Source: Lachnospiraceae bacterium (GTDB lineage: Bacteria > Bacillota > Clostridia > Lachnospirales > Lachnospiraceae). From it: DNA of 38,765 nt. Within the stretch, counting starts at the first letter, position 1. Every line of letters begins with the position of its first letter. The position numbers and the translations under genes are program-made. The stretch is taken from positions 1 to 38,765 of the forward strand of contig VSNR01000015.1 of NCBI GenBank assembly GCA_009774345.1, in the 5' to 3' direction. Positions 1 to 8,653 of this stretch are shown here, piece by piece. The notes beneath the pieces are model-generated. The model did not search any database. It was not told the DNA's origin and saw only the letters and a program-made list of their open reading frames with translations.

Positions 1-31
1 ATTTTATCCTATATTTGGAAAATATGCAACA

Positions 32-3000
32 CTAATACCCTAAGTAACTGTAATTTAAATCCACCTTCGTACTGATTCCGCTGATTTTTCCCTTGCTCGA
101 GTACTGCCACATATCATATCTGCCCTTGTAAGTGGGCGCGGTGGAGTACTGTGCAAGCCAGATCTTGTAATTGCCGATCGCACCCATATTCAGTTTGTCC
201 TCAAACCATGTTTTTGATGCATAGATTCCCGGTTTATATCCCGCACTCGCAACGGTCTGGCAGAATGCGTTGACCACTGCGGTCCGTGTCGCCTTGTCAA
301 TCTTGTCCGCCCTGCCGCCGCTGGACTCTGTGTCAATGAAGATCGGATAGGTGAGATTATAGCCTTTCACAAGGCTCACCGCAAGCGACGCCTCCTTGAC
401 TGCCTCAACCTCATTGACTGCCTGAGAGAATACGTACACGCCAACCTTTAAGCCCGCCGCTGTCGCTCCTTTTATATTCGTCCGAAACGACTGGTCTTCG
501 ATCAATACGCCGGTGAGGGAACCCCTGTAGCCGCAGCGGATAATCACATAGTCTACGCCGGATGCCTTGACTGCCTTCCAGTCAATCGTTCCATTGTGCC
601 TCGACACGTCGATGCCAAAGGTCGAGCCATTGACGGAGGTCGCAATCGCCCCGTCCGTGCCAAAATTGTATGTAACGCCCTGTATGATCTGCGTTCCAGT
701 CACGACATTGCCGTTTTTGTCATAGAAATACGTCTTGCCGTCAATGGTCTGCCACCCTGTGTAAATGTACTGCGGCTGTGCTGCGATATAAAACTCTGTG
801 TTATTGTAATAGTCTGAATAAACTGCTTCTTTATAACTGCCGTCATCATTCTTGATATAGATCTGGTTTCCATTCTTGTCCTTGAGTTTGGTGGTCGTAT
901 CGGAAGATGCATTGGAATTGATCGTCACGACACAAGTCGCTTTCTTGGGCTTGTCCTGTGCGTCCTTCTCCTTGGTCACCGCTGTGATGGTGGCGCTTCC
1001 CGGCGCGACGCCTGTGACAACGCCCTTCTCATCCACGGTCGCTACCTTCTTGTCAGACGTCTCCCATGTGACACCGGCATCGGACTCGTAATTTGTCACC
1101 GTCGCCACAAGAGTTGTGGAACCACCCACAGCAAGATAGACCTCGCTGGTGCGGTCAAGTGAAACGGACAGTTCGTCCTCTGACTCTCCTTCCAAAATTT
1201 CAACTTCTACACTACTTTGGATATCCAGCTCCCTGCCGTATTCATCTTTGATACCTGCAACCTTACCTGTAATATGCACTTTTCCGGCTTTCACACCTGT
1301 CACGACACCATCTGTGCCAACTGTCGCTATTGATTTGTCCTCACTTTCCCATGTGATAGACGGGAAATTCTCCGTGATCGTCTCTGTGCTGTCATCCTGT
1401 CTCGTATATACTATTTTACTTGGTTTGACAGTCAGTGTCTCGCCGACTGTACATGTGTCTGCACTCTTTTTCAGCTCAAGGGTACCTGCAATGATTTCTG
1501 CACTTGCAGCCTCAACTATAATCGTACACTCCGCGCTTGCACTCTCCGTCGTCTCGTTTTTCTTTTCCTCAGATTCTGCCTTGGTCACTTTCTTGTACGT
1601 ATAGCCTACAATCTGGTCCGCATCATCCTTGATCGGCGTGCATTTTCCTTTTTCCTCCTCCGATAACTGCTCATAATCTTCCACAGAAATATCGAGTATC
1701 TCCTCGATCGGATCCTTAGACTCTGTTGTGGTTGTGATGGTCTTTTTGGTGACAGTATAGGTAATCACCGCCGTTCCTGCGGCATTGGCAGTCACTTTTC
1801 CACCTTTTACAGTCGCAACTGTCTCGTCAGAGCTCTTCCACTCTGTCGTATACTGATACTCGACATCCCCTTCTTTGGTATCCGAAAATTCTGTGCCTTT
1901 GAGCTCTGTGCCCGCACCGACCTTGAGTGTGATCTCTGACTGATCGAGCGTCACATTCAACGTGTCAAACAGCATCCTCGCCGCCGCCTTTGATGTCTGA
2001 GAGGGATCTGCGATCGTATTCTGGTCCACCAGCAGATAACTCTCTGTACCGCTCACCGGTGTTTTCGTGGATTCTACCCACTCCACGGTATCCTTGAGCA
2101 CTTCTGCTTCCACAGCAGCATCATTTTTCTCTGTATCCTCCGCAGTTACATTAATCTGTTTTTCTGTCTTGACCTCATCTTGTATATTGACCACCACATA
2201 CTCAACCTTATCCTTTACCGTAACCTGCTGCGCAATTGTGGGAAACGTATATTTCTCTGTGGATGTTATGACAGCCTCAAACACTCCCGCATTCACATTC
2301 TGCGCATAGATGATACCATCCATGTCATCGTCTGTGAGCACAAGCTTCTTTCCTTTGGCGTTCGTCAGTGTCACTTCAAATACCGTTCCGGTGACCAACT
2401 CACCTGTAATTTCATCCGTAAAACGGATCTTTAAGTCTTTCTCCACTGACACGAAATTGACACTGACTTTCCCTGATGCCACTGGCTCAGAGGATTCCTC
2501 CTCTGTTGTCGTAGTCTCCTCCGTGCTTAGATCCTGCACAAAAGCTCCTGACAATGCCGCGTTTGACATGGCAATCAATCCATTCTCGCCCACAATGCCC
2601 ATATTTTTAAGCTCACTGCCAAGTGGTGCAAGCGCTGTAATCTGCTTATTGAGTGCACTCGACTGCATAAACATGCTCAAAATCACAATCGCCGCCACCA
2701 CAAGAACAACGCCCGTAGCTGCAAGGATTGCATCAAAAGCAGTCAGATGATGCAGCCTCTCCTTCAGCGCAACCATAAAACTGATTGGCTCTTTGGCCGC
2801 ATTGGCGCCAAATGCTGCAAGATCATTCGCATAATCCTCCTCATATGCGCCATATCCTATATCAAAGGAATCCTCGTTATAATCCTCACTGTACTCATCA
2901 TCATAATATGCGTCGGATTCATAATATTGCGTCTCATCCTCCTCATCATAGTACCCATCTTCTGACTGTTCATAATAACTTTCCGTATCCTCTGCATAGT

Positions 3001-3694
3001 CTTCCGGCACATAGGTGTCAATATTAATTTCTTTTGTACTGTACAGGATCTCTTCCGGTTCGTATGCTTGAGCCTCATCCTCCTCCTGGTCTTCTCCATA
3101 TTCTTCATACAATTCAGGCTCTTCGTACTCTTGCTCCTCTTCATATTCTTCATACAATTCAGGCTCTTCGTATTCTTCATATAATTCAGGATCTTCGTAC
3201 TCTTGTTCTTCTTCATATTCCTCATACGATTCCGTCTCTTCGTACTCCGGCTCCTCTTCGTATTCTTCATACAATTCCGTCTCTTCGTACTCCGGCTCCT
3301 CTTCGTATTCTTCATACAATTCCGTCTCTTCGTACTCCGGCTCCTCTTCGTATTCCTCATACGATTCCGTCTCTTCGTACTCCTGTTCTTCTTCGTATTC
3401 CTCATACGATGCATGTTCCTGCGCTTCCTCGTACTCCTTGGCGTATTCCTGCATTTCATCCGAGGTGTAAGCGCCAACTATGGCATTTTCACTGGAATAA
3501 GCGACAATATACTCATCCTCCTCATCAAAATCATCTTCCGCAACCGCATCTGTCTCCTGCGCCGGATTTTCTTCCTCATACAGTGATTCCTCGTACTCCT
3601 CATATAAATCTTCTATATATTCATCAGTGTATTTCCCTGTTTTTCTTCTGTTTTTATTCCTGCCATGCACCCCAAATGTCTTTTTATCTTTCAT
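32..3694 (-). CDS. Membrane-anchored GH25 lysozyme with acidic Tyr/Glu repeat tail and Big2 domains
   Basis: Predicted muramidase that hydrolyses peptidoglycan outside the cell. From the chosen ATG (1220 residues) the order is: a strongly acidic Glu/Tyr-rich region (about 40-300) holding 15-residue repeats; one membrane helix (about 318-342); a Ser/Thr/Glu-rich linker; a prealbumin-like beta region (about 405-510); three Big2-type domains (about 578-650, 735-835, 842-927); a GW-type cell-wall-binding repeat (about 975-1020); and a C-terminal GH25 barrel (about 1026-1220). GH25 signatures are visible: GIDVSRHNG with Asp1029, FIDTES with Asp1121 and Glu1123, and DMWQYSS near the end. The frame is open 30 codons further upstream, but ATG at 3694 has GGAG 11 bases before it and the upstream stretch overlaps a good promoter. 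With one helix the acidic tail should be cytoplasmic and the enzyme outside. It appears to form its own transcription unit. Family call is secure; the tail's role is unknown. Confidence 0.93.
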   Translation of the reverse strand: MKDKKTFGVHGRNKNRRKTGKYTDEYIEDLYEEYEESLYEEENPAQETDAVAEDDFDEEDEYIVAYSSENAIVGAYTSDEMQEYAKEYEEAQEHASYEEYEEEQEYEETESYEEYEEEPEYEETELYEEYEEEPEYEETELYEEYEEEPEYEETESYEEYEEEQEYEDPELYEEYEEPELYEEYEEEQEYEEPELYEEYGEDQEEDEAQAYEPEEILYSTKEINIDTYVPEDYAEDTESYYEQSEDGYYDEEDETQYYESDAYYDDEYSEDYNEDSFDIGYGAYEEDYANDLAAFGANAAKEPISFMVALKERLHHLTAFDAILAATGVVLVVAAIVILSMFMQSSALNKQITALAPLGSELKNMGIVGENGLIAMSNAALSGAFVQDLSTEETTTTEEESSEPVASGKVSVNFVSVEKDLKIRFTDEITGELVTGTVFEVTLTNAKGKKLVLTDDDMDGIIYAQNVNAGVFEAVITSTEKYTFPTIAQQVTVKDKVEYVVVNIQDEVKTEKQINVTAEDTEKNDAAVEAEVLKDTVEWVESTKTPVSGTESYLLVDQNTIADPSQTSKAAARMLFDTLNVTLDQSEITLKVGAGTELKGTEFSDTKEGDVEYQYTTEWKSSDETVATVKGGKVTANAAGTAVITYTVTKKTITTTTESKDPIEEILDISVEDYEQLSEEEKGKCTPIKDDADQIVGYTYKKVTKAESEEKKNETTESASAECTIIVEAASAEIIAGTLELKKSADTCTVGETLTVKPSKIVYTRQDDSTETITENFPSITWESEDKSIATVGTDGVVTGVKAGKVHITGKVAGIKDEYGRELDIQSSVEVEILEGESEDELSVSLDRTSEVYLAVGGSTTLVATVTNYESDAGVTWETSDKKVATVDEKGVVTGVAPGSATITAVTKEKDAQDKPKKATCVVTINSNASSDTTTKLKDKNGNQIYIKNDDGSYKEAVYSDYYNNTEFYIAAQPQYIYTGWQTIDGKTYFYDKNGNVVTGTQIIQGVTYNFGTDGAIATSVNGSTFGIDVSRHNGTIDWKAVKASGVDYVIIRCGYRGSLTGVLIEDQSFRTNIKGATAAGLKVGVYVFSQAVNEVEAVKEASLAVSLVKGYNLTYPIFIDTESSGGRADKIDKATRTAVVNAFCQTVASAGYKPGIYASKTWFEDKLNMGAIGNYKIWLAQYSTAPTYKGRYDMWQYSSKGKISGISTKVDLNYSYLGY
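3065..3406 (-). repeat. In-frame 45-bp tandem repeats coding YEEYEEEPEYEETEL-type units
   Basis: Seven recognisable 15-residue units (45 bases each) plus one shortened 9-residue unit lie head to tail in the N-terminal part of the GH25 protein. The three central copies are almost identical at DNA level; the outer ones diverge (P/Q swap, ETES, EDPEL, EEPEL). All units keep the frame. Such near-identical units can expand or contract by slippage, so length may vary between strains. Confidence 0.92.
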
Positions 3695-3769
3695 CCTGTT
3701 CTCCGCCGTCTGGCCTCCTCCTTTACCCACAATATTTCTGTTTTCTATAGCGTTCCTATTTACGTAACA

Positions 3770-3798
3770 ATTATAGCAAAGCACTTCTGATCGCTCAA
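3770..3798 (-). promoter_or_regulatory. Sigma-A-type promoter for the GH25 gene
   Basis: On the minus strand TTGAGC (3793-3798) is followed after exactly 17 bases by TATAAT (3770-3775). This lies about 75 bases before the chosen ATG at 3694 and implies a leader of roughly 70 bases. It supports separate transcription of the lysozyme gene. Confidence 0.75.
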
Positions 3799-3873
3799 CT
3801 TATTTTTATTTGAAATTCCATACAATTTTTGGCATCGTTGCTATTTAGGCATAGCAGCACATCAAACACCCTT

Positions 3874-4212
3874 TTATAAATGAAATATAAAAATTCCCAA
3901 AATAATACATCCAATTCCAGCCAGTTTGCGTATGCTGATCCTCTCACCAAAGACAATGTATCCAAACACCAGCACCAGCACATTTCCAAGCGATTCTATG
4001 ACAGGTCCGTTTTTATACGGCATCCCGCTGTAGGCATAGATTGTCAGAAGCATAGACAGGACAAGTAGTCCATACCCGCAAAGTACATATTTGTTCAGGT
4101 ATTCCCCCAGCACAGAACGATGTGTCTTCGTCGTGCTCATTTTAAGCAGTACCTGTGATATAGAGGCAATCAGCACAGAACAAAACATCGCTGCCGCAAA
4201 TCTGTCAATCAT
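3874..4212 (-). CDS. EmrE/EamA-like small membrane protein, second half-transporter
   Basis: A 112-residue protein with four predicted membrane helices, the size of small multidrug resistance (SMR)-type or ArnE/ArnF-type subunits. The C-terminal part reads VFGERISIRKLAGIGCIILGIFIF, typical of the last two helices of DMT-superfamily proteins. The frame is open further upstream, but ATG 4212 has GGAGG just before it and the upstream extension is not membrane-like. It overlaps the stop of the preceding paralogue by 8 bases, so the two are probably translated together and may form a heterodimer. In a polysaccharide locus such pairs can flip polyprenyl-phosphate sugars across the membrane, as ArnE/ArnF do; that role is inferred, and drug export is the alternative. 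Confidence 0.82.
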   Translation of the reverse strand: MIDRFAAAMFCSVLIASISQVLLKMSTTKTHRSVLGEYLNKYVLCGYGLLVLSMLLTIYAYSGMPYKNGPVIESLGNVLVLVFGYIVFGERISIRKLAGIGCIILGIFIFHL

Positions 4213-4558
4213 TCCTGTCCCCCTCCGTTCCCGTATTGATAATCCATGTCCCTGCCGCCACGAGCACGACCCCCAAAACATTCTGTACCGTGATCGTGTC
4301 ATGAAAAAAGACGACCGCCCACACCATCGACCACACGACCGCCATAGAACGGTTTGCGTATGCCACAGAAAGCTCAAACCGCTTGATCATCTGCTGCCAC
4401 AGGATTGCATACACGCCCAGAATCACAAATTCCATCCCGAAAAAAAACAGAAACCGCAGCACATCACCGCCGCTTGCTGACGCCTCCTTTGACATGACGC
4501 TCGAAACCGTGTAGAGGAGAATCACCCCCTGTAACAACAGTACATTCTTGAATTTCAT
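4205..4558 (-). CDS. EmrE/EamA-like small membrane protein, first half-transporter
   Basis: A 117-residue protein with four predicted helices, including a segment with AYANRSMAVVWSMVWAVVFFHDTIT and a final helix GVVLVAAGTWIINT, which is the DMT/SMR pattern. GAGGAGG precedes the ATG. It overlaps the next EmrE-like gene by 8 bases and follows the DUF6077 pair by 11 bases, so all four membrane genes look co-transcribed. Paired non-identical SMR-size proteins usually act as heterodimers. Given the GtrB-like and GT-C-like enzymes elsewhere in the window, a flippase for undecaprenyl-phosphate sugars is the favoured role, by inference only. Confidence 0.83.
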   Translation of the reverse strand: MKFKNVLLLQGVILLYTVSSVMSKEASASGGDVLRFLFFFGMEFVILGVYAILWQQMIKRFELSVAYANRSMAVVWSMVWAVVFFHDTITVQNVLGVVLVAAGTWIINTGTEGDRND

Positions 4559-4569
4559 CCTGATCCTCC

Positions 4570-5403
4570 TCAGCCTCCTGCCTCAATCACATCCTCGTCA
4601 AGAAGCCCCTGTTCCTTATACACCCAATAGTAATTGTAATCCATATAGATAAAATATCCCTGCACAAACCGGAACAGGAAATACCCCTGCTCCTCCATAC
4701 TTCCCTTCATCTGTTTGCCGCTGGACAGCACCACAAATGCACAGTGTTCATTGCGCGCGCAGCGCGCAACCTCCGGCACATCATATGCATTTTCGTCTCC
4801 CTCCATCGCGTCATACAGCGCATTCTGAAAATTCCATGCGGACTCCATCATATTCCTGCCATACGGTGTATAAATATCCGCCGTATACTGTCTCAGATAC
4901 GGCAGCAGTATCGCCGGCAGTACTGCGACCGGCTTATAATTATCCAGCTTTATCGCGTCTGCCACATCAATTACCTCCTGCCAGATATGATACGCATTGG
5001 CCGCCCTGAAATGAATTGTCTTGGTATAGACCAAGTCCCCGTTTATCATAAAGATCAAAACTGCCATCACAAAAATGAGCGCCTTCGAGACAAACAGCCT
5101 AAACCGTGTCATGAGCCTCACCACGCTGTAACACACCAGCACGCCGATTGGCATTGTCCACAGGACACGGTAATAGATCTCCTTGTCGATCTTCATCCCA
5201 ATCCATGCATAGACCGGGCATAAGAAGACTACCCCCAGCGCCGCTACCAGATACAGCAGCACGACGCGCACCTTCCTGTCCTTTTCTGTCACCCACAAAA
5301 ACAGCAGTGCAATCAAAAACAGCGGTATCAAAAAACTGTCTCCATTATATAAAAGCACATCCTCCGCGACCGCCTTTGTGACCGCTACCAATTCGTCCAA
5401 CAT
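4570..5403 (-). CDS. Polytopic membrane protein, probable C-terminal partner of DUF6077 protein
   Basis: A 277-residue protein. The first half is hydrophobic (about four helices: residues near 25-40, 45-65, 85-100, 110-125). The C-terminal half is a soluble, presumably extracytoplasmic domain with a segment VDVADAIKLDNYKPVAVLPAILLPYLRQYTADI. The gene starts 10 bases after the DUF6077 gene, with AGGAG 8 bases before its ATG, so it is a separate gene and not an obvious frameshift. The layout (few helices, then a soluble domain speaking of donor or acceptor binding) resembles the second half of long GT-C-like membrane glycosyltransferases. I do not recognise a named family by itself; a split DUF6077/GT-C enzyme is the best guess. 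Confidence 0.72.
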   Translation of the reverse strand: MLDELVAVTKAVAEDVLLYNGDSFLIPLFLIALLFLWVTEKDRKVRVVLLYLVAALGVVFLCPVYAWIGMKIDKEIYYRVLWTMPIGVLVCYSVVRLMTRFRLFVSKALIFVMAVLIFMINGDLVYTKTIHFRAANAYHIWQEVIDVADAIKLDNYKPVAVLPAILLPYLRQYTADIYTPYGRNMMESAWNFQNALYDAMEGDENAYDVPEVARCARNEHCAFVVLSSGKQMKGSMEEQGYFLFRFVQGYFIYMDYNYYWVYKEQGLLDEDVIEAGG

Positions 5404-5413
5404 TGTGATTCTC

Positions 5414-6457
5414 CTACTTCATGATAAAATAGCACAGTGCAAGCAGCAGGCAGGGCAAGCAGCACAGAAACAAATCCACACCGTACTTGACACTTTTTTT
5501 CTTGATCCCTATCATCACGGCTGCAATGCCCGTCATCGTAGGAATCACCATAAAAGCTACGCTCGTCGCAAACACCGCCGACATGCACACACAGATAAAC
5601 AGCAGCCACATTCCCTGACTGACACTCTCCTGCGCCAGATATAACAGGCACAGAAACATCGCCGGCAGAACCATGCCTGCCATCAGTCCTTTTCCCTGCC
5701 AGATTCTTGTCATGGCAAACGTCTCTGTCGTGTACAGCGAGACATTGCCGTACATAAACCAGACTGCAATCAAGATCATAAAGACCGGCTTGTAATTCTT
5801 CCGGTTCCACAAAATTCTGCTGGCAATCTGTCCATAGACACAGTACAGAAACCCCAGCCATACCACTCCGAGTACCGTGTGCGCCACAACAGCCGGCGCA
5901 ATTCCGCTCAGCCTTGACAGCCATGCCTGATAGATCGGCGTTGGTGAGAAAGCGTGTCTGACATCGAGCGGATAGATATATCCGGTGTAGGCGTCTCTTA
6001 AATACATCGTGTCAAAAGTATCTGTCAGCACTGCCGTCGCTATATAATACGCATCATCTCCGTCATAATGCCCGTAAAGAACTGCATACGCCATCTGGAA
6101 AAAAACCAGAACATAAAAGACACTCCACCCCAGCTTGACATGCAGCGGCATTTCCCTGATCTGCTGTATCTCCTCGAGATAACAGCGCCAGAGCGACCGC
6201 CCCTGCCAGAGTGAAATCCCTAAGACAAGGAGGACAATACAGGTATAGACCATCACGAGCATCGTAAAACTCTGCTCTAACAAGATAAAAGGAACCGCCG
6301 TCAGCTCAAATAGAAAAAAGCTCACAAACCACCCGCAGACATATGTCATTGCGGGTGTCTTTTGTAAGCGGTTCATATGTTTTACAGGTATAAAACCAAG
6401 AAAAAACGGCACTGGCAGCACCAAAGCCAGCAGTATCCCCCACCTTATTATCTCCAC
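5414..6457 (-). CDS. DUF6077-type polytopic membrane protein, GT-C-like
   Basis: A 347-residue protein with about eight to nine hydrophobic helices. After the fourth helix comes GHYDGDDAYYIA (Asp132, Asp134, Asp135) and then a HAFSPTPIYQAW segment, a pattern I associate with DUF6077 membrane proteins; acidic residues in an outer loop are also the hallmark of GT-C glycosyltransferases. The start used is GTG at 6457, with AGGAG about 11 bases upstream; no nearby ATG covers the first helix. Homologues as I know them are nearer 550-600 residues, so this protein plus its downstream partner together make up the usual length. Transfer of a sugar from a polyprenyl-phosphate donor outside the membrane is inferred, not shown. 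Confidence 0.75.
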   Translation of the reverse strand: MEIIRWGILLALVLPVPFFLGFIPVKHMNRLQKTPAMTYVCGWFVSFFLFELTAVPFILLEQSFTMLVMVYTCIVLLVLGISLWQGRSLWRCYLEEIQQIREMPLHVKLGWSVFYVLVFFQMAYAVLYGHYDGDDAYYIATAVLTDTFDTMYLRDAYTGYIYPLDVRHAFSPTPIYQAWLSRLSGIAPAVVAHTVLGVVWLGFLYCVYGQIASRILWNRKNYKPVFMILIAVWFMYGNVSLYTTETFAMTRIWQGKGLMAGMVLPAMFLCLLYLAQESVSQGMWLLFICVCMSAVFATSVAFMVIPTMTGIAAVMIGIKKKSVKYGVDLFLCCLPCLLLALCYFIMK

Positions 6458-6533
6458 GTGACCTGCTCTCCTACCTTTCGTTTTTCAATTGTATCGTTCC
6501 CCGTATCGGCAGTTTATATTCTGTCCTGCACGG

Positions 6534-7712
6534 TTAATCCACTTCCTTCTTGCCAAAATAGAGCGACAATTCTGCCGCGATATGTTCGCCCAGCACGATA
6601 TTTCCGTTATCCTTTGGATGCAGCCCGTCCCTCAGATAAAAGTCTGATGACTCCTTGTCCGAACAGTCCATCAGTCCGGTGTTATATAAGTCAATGACAT
6701 GAAAGCCAAACTCCTTCGCAAGCTTGCGCTGTACCTCCATATAGTCATTCAGCGTCGGCTGTCCATTGATATCGGTGTAGTTGCACGTTACCTTCTTTGT
6801 GTTGTTGTAGGTTGTCACAAAGAAAATCTCCCTGTCGCCATAGTATTCCTGAAGCTGCTTCATAAAATACCGCACCGACCCGCAGTATCCCGCTGTGCTC
6901 AGCTTGTCATTCACATCCCCAAAGCGCTTGTTTGCCGGGGTGCTGAGATAGTCATTCACCCCTGCAAAGACGACGATAATATCAGAATCTACGTTCGTGA
7001 CATTGCCAAAATTCAGCGCAAGGGAAAGCTCCTCATCCCCATAGACAGAGAACATCCGGCCGCCCATACCATGATTGAGCGCCTTCTTGAAATGAAGATA
7101 CGAGTCCGCATATGTAACATAACTGATGCGGTTTCCATTGCCGTCCACGGCACTCGTGATCCCCTCTGTGATGCTGTCCCCGATAAACACAATGTTCTTA
7201 TCGCTGAAATCATAGGCATTGTTCGCAAGAATCTGCCGGTCCATCTGATTGATCTTCGATGTCTTGTCCTTTGAATTTTTCAGCGTATACAACAGTGCTC
7301 TCGCCTCCTCAAAATTTTCCTGCTGCTCTCTGCGCGCCTTGAGCTCTCCCTCTGAAAGCTCTGAGATCTTCTCCGGTTCAGCCTCTGTGGTGCTCTCCTG
7401 TGTCTCTGGCTGCTCTGGCTCATCGCTCTGTGGCACTGTCTGTGTAGTCTCCTCTACCGCAGCAGACGCTGTCTGTGTCATTGTCTCCTGCTCTGGTACC
7501 GGGCTTGTCTCCTCACCAGAACGGTCACTGTCTGTCCGCACTGTACCGCAGCAGATACATCCTGTACAAGTACATCCCTCGACACACCCGGTCCGGTTTT
7601 CATTGTCCCGCACAATGACTGCCTCACCCGCTATATCCGTCCGCTCTCCGCATGCGGAAAGCATGACGGCCGTCATTGCCATTAACATTGCTGCCACTAA
7701 TTTTTTTTTCAT
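6534..7712 (-). CDS. SGNH/GDSL-family lipoprotein hydrolase with Cys cluster
   Basis: A 392-residue lipoprotein. The signal peptide ends in LSAC with Cys21 as the lipidated residue. Residues 43-55 hold a dense cysteine cluster, C-x3-C-x-C-x2-C-x-C-C, followed by an acidic Ser/Thr/Glu/Pro linker (about 65-130). The catalytic domain shows SGNH blocks: GDSITEG (Ser180), GMGGRM, FAGVNDYLS (Asn253) and DGLHPKDNG (Asp362, His365). Such enzymes remove acyl groups from glycans or act as glycan O-acyl esterases; the substrate here is unknown. ATG 7712 was chosen over an upstream in-frame start because it begins the signal peptide and is preceded by AGAGGAG. It sits 41 bases after the ChbG-like gene and is probably in the same operon, so it may edit the glycan made here. 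Confidence 0.88.
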   Translation of the reverse strand: MKKKLVAAMLMAMTAVMLSACGERTDIAGEAVIVRDNENRTGCVEGCTCTGCICCGTVRTDSDRSGEETSPVPEQETMTQTASAAVEETTQTVPQSDEPEQPETQESTTEAEPEKISELSEGELKARREQQENFEEARALLYTLKNSKDKTSKINQMDRQILANNAYDFSDKNIVFIGDSITEGITSAVDGNGNRISYVTYADSYLHFKKALNHGMGGRMFSVYGDEELSLALNFGNVTNVDSDIIVVFAGVNDYLSTPANKRFGDVNDKLSTAGYCGSVRYFMKQLQEYYGDREIFFVTTYNNTKKVTCNYTDINGQPTLNDYMEVQRKLAKEFGFHVIDLYNTGLMDCSDKESSDFYLRDGLHPKDNGNIVLGEHIAAELSLYFGKKEVD

Positions 7713-7753
7713 TCTTTTTCTCCTCTTATACCATTCATAGATTTTAAGGCTAA

Positions 7754-8653
7754 TCACGGTACGATACGTTTCAGACATTCGGCTTCGTCAAAACGGCTGC
7801 CGGACATGTAAAACGCAGCAAGCTCTTCACTCCTCTCATCCAAAAGCTCAGCACGGGCAGCAAGATTTCCGGGATGAAACATCAGTTCCAACGCCTGTTC
7901 CTTCCTGTCCGCATAAACTCTGTATGCCGGAAGCAGTGCCTCTACTACTTCCTTTTTCATCTCACAGGTATAGAAAATGCCAAAAAATACAGGCACCTCG
8001 ATTCCCTTTTTTTGCAGAATGTTTTTATTGCGGTCTGCATATATTTTTAGGATGCACCATTTCACCCAGTTGATAAACGGCACTCCCCTGCGCATCTTTT
8101 TGTGATGCATTAGCGGAGCTGCCGGATCCACTGGCACACGGATCTGGTGAATGCCAAGTTGTTCAAATTCCTTCTCCAATAATACTTCCATCAGACTGTC
8201 AAACACAAGAGGAATCATATGGTAATGCTGATGGGAGTCGATCGCTGAGATCCTGTAATTATGCACTGCTGTCACAGCCCGAAGCTGCGCTGCAATCTCT
8301 AATTTGAGCTGTCTTGCAATCTCTTGCCGTCCAGCCCCTCTCTTCATATAATTCCATCGAAAAAACTGTATAAACGATTTATCAAAAAAGCCGGTATCAT
8401 CTACCAGATCTGGCACTTTGTCCGCCCCGGCAAGCGGTCTGCCTTCCACAAAATTCAAATGAAGAACACGCCGTATCTGTGTTCCATCGGGATCTGCCTG
8501 ATTCAGAAGCGCAAGGGATTCCCGGAGTGCAGACGAGTTTGGCAGTACGCTGACACTGTTCAACACCCCATCCCGAAAGCAGCTCAAAATCCGTTCAGAC
8601 TGCGCTGCTGTCACGCCAAAGTCATCGGCGTGGAACCAAATCTTTCTATTCAT
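7754..8653 (-). CDS. ChbG/YdjC-family carbohydrate deacetylase
   Basis: A 299-residue cytoplasmic enzyme of the YdjC/ChbG family, metal-dependent deacetylases acting on N-acetylated sugars. The N-terminus reads WFHADDFGVT, giving the metal Asp and catalytic Asp (10, 11); further on are HLNFVEG and DSHQHYH, which supply the family's metal-binding histidines. The start at 8653 overlaps the stop of the WecG-like gene in an ATGA arrangement and has AAAGGAAG before it; an upstream extension in this frame runs into that gene and is not conserved-looking. Placed right after WecG, it might deacetylate a lipid-linked or nucleotide-linked amino sugar of this glycan; that substrate is inferred. Confidence 0.88.
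   Translation of the reverse strand: MNRKIWFHADDFGVTAAQSERILSCFRDGVLNSVSVLPNSSALRESLALLNQADPDGTQIRRVLHLNFVEGRPLAGADKVPDLVDDTGFFDKSFIQFFRWNYMKRGAGRQEIARQLKLEIAAQLRAVTAVHNYRISAIDSHQHYHMIPLVFDSLMEVLLEKEFEQLGIHQIRVPVDPAAPLMHHKKMRRGVPFINWVKWCILKIYADRNKNILQKKGIEVPVFFGIFYTCEMKKEVVEALLPAYRVYADRKEQALELMFHPGNLAARAELLDERSEELAAFYMSGSRFDEAECLKRIVP

Noticed and set aside
1..31. A terminator or further gene after the GH25 gene
   Set aside because: Only 31 AT-rich bases remain before the window edge, with no visible structure.
2857..3750. Long open frames on both strands over the acidic repeat region, coding Arg/Lys-rich or Leu/Phe-rich repeats
   Set aside because: They are other-frame readings of the 45-bp repeats in the GH25 gene, lack ribosome sites and would give low-complexity proteins.
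3799..3873. A terminator between the EmrE-like pair and the GH25 gene
   Set aside because: Only a 5-base GCTAT/ATAGC hairpin without a T run is present.
5403..5414. A frameshift joining the DUF6077 protein and its downstream partner into one gene
   Set aside because: Both frames have stop codons at the junction and the second gene has a well-placed AGGAG and ATG, so a natural two-gene form is more likely.
6458..6533. A promoter before the DUF6077 gene (TACAAT box)
   Set aside because: No acceptable -35 hexamer at 16-18 bases; the gap is short and read-through from the SGNH gene is more likely.
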